A DNA stretch of 64,000 nucleotides, taken from JACMNW01 sp963708425. Its GTDB lineage: Bacteria; Pseudomonadota; Alphaproteobacteria; Rhodobacterales; Rhodobacteraceae. Location of the stretch: positions 2,232,001 through 2,296,000 of the forward strand of contig OY970206.1 in NCBI GenBank assembly GCA_963708425.1. The letters are read 5' to 3'. A model generated the notes under the pieces. That model ran no database searches. It was not told the origin of the DNA and saw only the letters and a program-made list of their open reading frames with translations. The position numbers were made by a program, and so were the translations under genes. The first letter of the stretch is position 1. Each line of letters opens with the position of its first letter. Shown one piece after another: positions 61,814-64,000 of the stretch.

Positions 61814-61876
61814 CCTAGCGGAGCCACAAATCTGCCGTATAGGGTGCCTACAGGCAAGCCAATGCCCGGAGGATTT

Positions 61877-62686
61877 ATGCGCCTGCCTTTGTTAACCCTT
61901 TTTTGTCTTTTGTTTCTGGTTCCGGGCCCTGTCGGGTCGCAGGAGACGCCGCTTAGAGCACTTGAAACCGGGGATGACAGTCGGGGTTGGGAAGCAGTTG
62001 GTCGGCTGAACTTTGGTACGCGTGGTTTTTGCACGGGTGCGTTGATTGAACCGCAGCTGGTTTTGACCGCCGCTCATTGCATGTTCGATCAGGAAACCGG
62101 CGCGCGGATTGATGAAAGCCAGATCGAATTTCTGGCGGGATGGCGCAATGGCCGAGCTGCGGCCTATCGCGGGGTGCGTCGCGCGATTATTCACCCGGAT
62201 TATGTGTTCGGCGGTGTTGATCGGCTGGACCGCGTGGCGTTTGATCTGGCCCTGATAGAGTTGGATCAACCTATTCGTCTGCCGTCGATCACGCCGTTTG
62301 AAACTGATGTCGGCCCCGAAAAGGGTGCCGAGGTGGAAGTCGTGTCTTATGCCATGGACCGGGCCGAAGCGCCGTCTTTGCAGGAGGTTTGCTTTGTGCT
62401 TGGCAACCAGCCCGGCGTTGTGGTGCTGACCTGCTCGGTTGATTTCGGATCGTCTGGCGCGCCGATTTTTACGGTTCGCGATGGTGTTGCACGGGTGGTT
62501 TCGGTGGTTTCGGCCAAGGCCGAAGTTGACGGAAAAAAGGTGGCGCTTGGCACGGCGATAGCGGCCCCACTAGAAAAACTGCGGGCTGAGCTGGAATCCG
62601 GCATTGGTGCGCCGAGGCGCTCGCCAGGCTCGGTTAGGGTGTTGTCGGGCAATGGGTCCGGCGGGGCAAAATTCGTCAAGCCGTGA
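61877..62686 (+). CDS. Secreted trypsin-like serine protease
   Basis: The 269-residue precursor has a signal peptide (MRLPLLTLFCLLFLVPGPVGSQ) and an S1-family fold: FCTGALIEPQLVLTAAHC with His67, FDLALIELDQP with Asp123, and FGSSGAPIF with Ser193. The usual GDSGGP is altered to GSSGAP, but the catalytic Gly-x-Ser-Gly is kept. Cys pairs (52/68, 172/186) could form disulfides. GGAGGA lies just before ATG 61877, so the GTG 61844 start was rejected. Substrate and role unknown. Confidence 0.88.
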   Translation: MRLPLLTLFCLLFLVPGPVGSQETPLRALETGDDSRGWEAVGRLNFGTRGFCTGALIEPQLVLTAAHCMFDQETGARIDESQIEFLAGWRNGRAAAYRGVRRAIIHPDYVFGGVDRLDRVAFDLALIELDQPIRLPSITPFETDVGPEKGAEVEVVSYAMDRAEAPSLQEVCFVLGNQPGVVVLTCSVDFGSSGAPIFTVRDGVARVVSVVSAKAEVDGKKVALGTAIAAPLEKLRAELESGIGAPRRSPGSVRVLSGNGSGGAKFVKP

Positions 62687-62716
62687 CGGCACCTGCGCCG
62701 ACGGGGGGCATGACCC

Positions 62717-62745
62717 CTTGAAAACGCACTTCTGATTTCCCAAAT
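62717..62745 (+). promoter_or_regulatory. RpoH-like heat-shock promoter of the Hsp20 gene
   Basis: CTTGAA (62717-62722), a 16-base spacer, and CCCAAAT (62739-62745) match the sigma-32 form CTTGAA / CCC-AT. It lies 88 bases before the hsp20 start, as expected for a heat-shock gene. Confidence 0.5.
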
Positions 62746-62832
62746 CTGCCTTAGCCGGGTGCCGTGAAGGGCCCGGACCAGCCCGCCCGTTCCCAAAAGG
62801 AAGGGCATCAACATCGCTTTACGGAGGATGCT

Positions 62833-63309
62833 ATGCGTAACTATGACTTCGCCCCACTTTACCGCGCCACAGTCGGCTTTGACCGGATCACCGACCTGAT
62901 GGATCGTGTGCTTTCCAGTGACGTGGTGCAACCCACATATCCACCTTATAACATTGAAAAGACGGCAGAAAATGCGTATCGTATTTCTGTTGCCGTGGCC
63001 GGTTTCACCCAGGACGAGCTGGCTGTTGAAGTGAAGGAAAACACCCTGCACGTGACCGCCCGCAAGGCCGCTGATGAGACGGAGCGCAACTATTTGCACC
63101 GTGGCATCGCGACACGCGCCTTTGACCGCCGCTTCGCGCTTGCCGATCATGTGCGTGTGACGGGTGCGGCGCATGAGTTGGGAATGCTGCACATCGACCT
63201 TGTGCGCGAAACGCCAGAGGCGTTGAAGCCGCGCCGGATTGAAATTGGCCGGGCGAGTGATGTGCAGGCAAAGGCCGTCCTGACCGCACCGGACGCCGTG
63301 TCGAACTGA
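62833..63309 (+). CDS. Small heat-shock protein, Hsp20/alpha-crystallin family
   Basis: The 158-residue chaperone holds unfolded proteins in an ATP-free way. It starts MRNYDFAPLYRATVGFDRITDLMDRV, typical of IbpA-like proteins, followed by YPPYNIEKTAENAYRISVAVAGF, the alpha-crystallin core with LHVTARKA and RNYLHRGIATRAFDRRFALADHV, and a tail. The C-terminal IxI motif is weak (IEIGRA). GGAGG precedes ATG 62833. A terminator follows. Confidence 0.93.
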   Translation: MRNYDFAPLYRATVGFDRITDLMDRVLSSDVVQPTYPPYNIEKTAENAYRISVAVAGFTQDELAVEVKENTLHVTARKAADETERNYLHRGIATRAFDRRFALADHVRVTGAAHELGMLHIDLVRETPEALKPRRIEIGRASDVQAKAVLTAPDAVSN

Positions 63310-63341
63310 CGGCTTGGCAGGGCTCTGCCTGCGGATCTGGC

Positions 63342-63376
63342 TTGGGGCAACCGACGGGTTCGGTTGCCCCAAATTT
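63342..63376 (+). terminator. Terminator after hsp20
   Basis: TTGGGGCAACC (63342-63352) and GGTTGCCCCAA (63362-63372) form a perfect 11-bp stem with a 9-base loop, followed by ATTTT. It ends 3 bases before the stop of the convergent unknown gene and may serve both. Confidence 0.9.
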
Positions 63377-63378
63377 TG

Positions 63379-63720
63379 TCAGCGCGCCGGGATATGGTTC
63401 CGCCAGAGGTGCAACATAGACGCCAAGGCACGAATGTGCCAACCTTTGGCGATCTTTGCCAATGGCGGAGGCGGTGTGAAGGCGGCATAGAATTCATCTT
63501 CGCTCTGGTTCATGGGGCGAAGCTTGCCTTGATCGAGCGACAGGATGTTCTGAGTGCTGAGCATGATCTGGTTCCTCAACTTTTGCGCAGGGATTGGATC
63601 GAAGCGTGGCGCGGGTTTAGGTTCTGGCTTGGATGAATATGTCCCAGTGGTGCAGCGCTTGAACTGCTGTTCCACATCGCGCAGGTGGGACATGGCCGAG
63701 AGCGAATTTCCTTCAAACAT
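63379..63720 (-). CDS. Uncharacterised 113-residue protein
   Basis: GGAGA lies 6 bases before ATG 63720, so I used this start over 63732. The protein begins MFEGNSLSAMSHLRDVEQQFKRC, has a Pro/Lys-rich middle, and ends with a hydrophobic-basic segment (LAKIAKGWHIRALASMLHLWRNHIPAR) that may be an amphipathic helix. I do not recognise a family. It is divergent from the partial regulator gene by 92 bp and convergent with hsp20. Confidence 0.55.
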   Translation of the reverse strand: MFEGNSLSAMSHLRDVEQQFKRCTTGTYSSKPEPKPAPRFDPIPAQKLRNQIMLSTQNILSLDQGKLRPMNQSEDEFYAAFTPPPPLAKIAKGWHIRALASMLHLWRNHIPAR

Positions 63721-63812
63721 TGCGATCTCCATCGGTTTAAGTCTTGATGGATTAAGGTTTAGGCTGGGGGCGTCATCGCTCCGTCAGTTCGGGCGTGACG
63801 GGGGCGTGAAAA

Positions 63813-64000
63813 GTGCTTTCACAGGGCAATAACGCTGGCAAAGCAGGGCTTACGGTCAGCCTGCTTGGCCCATTTGCGGCTGTGGGGCCGGATGGGGCAA
63901 TCATCCTATCGTCGCGCAAGGCGCAGGCGCTTTTGGCCTATCTGTGCCGTCGCCCGGCGATGAGCGCGCCACGCGAGACGCTGGTTGGCTTGCTTTGGGC
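63813..64000 (+). CDS. Start of a SARP/AfsR-like transcriptional regulator, cut by the window edge
   Basis: The frame from GTG 63813 stays open to the end, giving 62 residues. GLTVSLLGPFAAVGPDGAIILSSRKAQALLAYLCRRPAMSAPRETLVGLLW matches the N-terminal winged-helix of SARP/BTAD regulators (beta-hairpin FGP, SSRKAQALLAYL). In Proteobacteria such N-termini often carry TPR or cyclase-like partners, which cannot be seen here. The true start could be a downstream codon. Confidence 0.6.
   Translation, partial: MLSQGNNAGKAGLTVSLLGPFAAVGPDGAIILSSRKAQALLAYLCRRPAMSAPRETLVGLLW

Overview
The window reads as a chromosomal segment of an alphaproteobacterium of the order Rhodobacterales (Roseobacter-like). 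The evidence is a bztABCD amino-acid uptake operon, an F0 ATP synthase operon atpI-B-E-X-F with a separate b' subunit and no F1 genes beside it, a MipZ division regulator, a 2-Cys-cluster glcDEF glycolate oxidase, a DUF5928-type glycosyltransferase and a VPLPA-CTERM surface protein. Most of the DNA is moderately GC-rich, with dense, often 4-bp-overlapping genes. I cannot name the genus. No CRISPR array, prophage, insertion sequence or integrase gene was seen.

Layout. 0-5.5 kb: ATP12 assembly chaperone, then bztABCD behind a leader with competing hairpins. 5.5-15.5 kb: mostly minus strand: histidine phosphatase, ferredoxin-like protein and sterol-desaturase-like operon, argB, engB-MOSC-yidC, an EAL phosphodiesterase inserted between yidC and yidD, then yidD-rnpA-rpmH. 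15.8-19.4 kb: TVP38 membrane protein, MerA/Lpd-like oxidoreductase and an orphan sensor kinase. 19.4-22 kb: a REP-like dyad, tRNA-Arg(ACG) and an AT-richer stretch carrying one large surface-protein gene with an unusual lipase architecture. 22-31.6 kb: LysR regulator, then the translation and export block ffh, three tandem GNATs, chorismate mutase, rpsP, bluB, rimM, trmD, rplS, rpmE, mipZ. 31.8-34.9 kb: malonyl-CoA synthetase, a HalD/BesD-like 2-oxoglutarate oxygenase and ArsR. 35-37.7 kb: F0 ATP synthase. 37.8-45.5 kb: GntR regulator, OmpA-type lipoprotein, AraC-Ogt repair protein, nth, a PfkB sugar or adenosine kinase, sulfotransferase and branching glycosyltransferase pair, HIT protein, DUF1203. 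45.7-50.3 kb: DUF1285, hyi, a zinc-finger protein and polA as a minus-strand operon. 50.3-57.1 kb: the MoxR-DUF58-BatA/DUF4159-GATase-like operon. 57-61.8 kb: DUF599 and glcDEF. 61.9-64 kb: secreted trypsin-like protease, a small heat-shock protein with an RpoH-like promoter, an unknown protein, and the start of a SARP/AfsR-like regulator cut by the window edge.

How parts connect. glcDEF (glycolate to glyoxylate) and hyi (hydroxypyruvate isomerase) point to two-carbon metabolism. The same unusual inverted repeat, ATTGGT-N11-ACC, lies just upstream of both glcD and the distant GntR/FCD regulator gene, which suggests a regulon with autoregulation. Two further palindromes with a common CACGCGTG core lie upstream of rplS and of the atp operon. 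The best candidates for undescribed biology are: the NF038132-like/lipase/jelly-roll/VPLPA-CTERM protein next to the tRNA; the ATTGGT-N11-ACC operator pair; the HxD-type HalD/BesD relative; and several short proteins that standard gene calling could miss (5525-5683, 31457-31621, 60409-60525).
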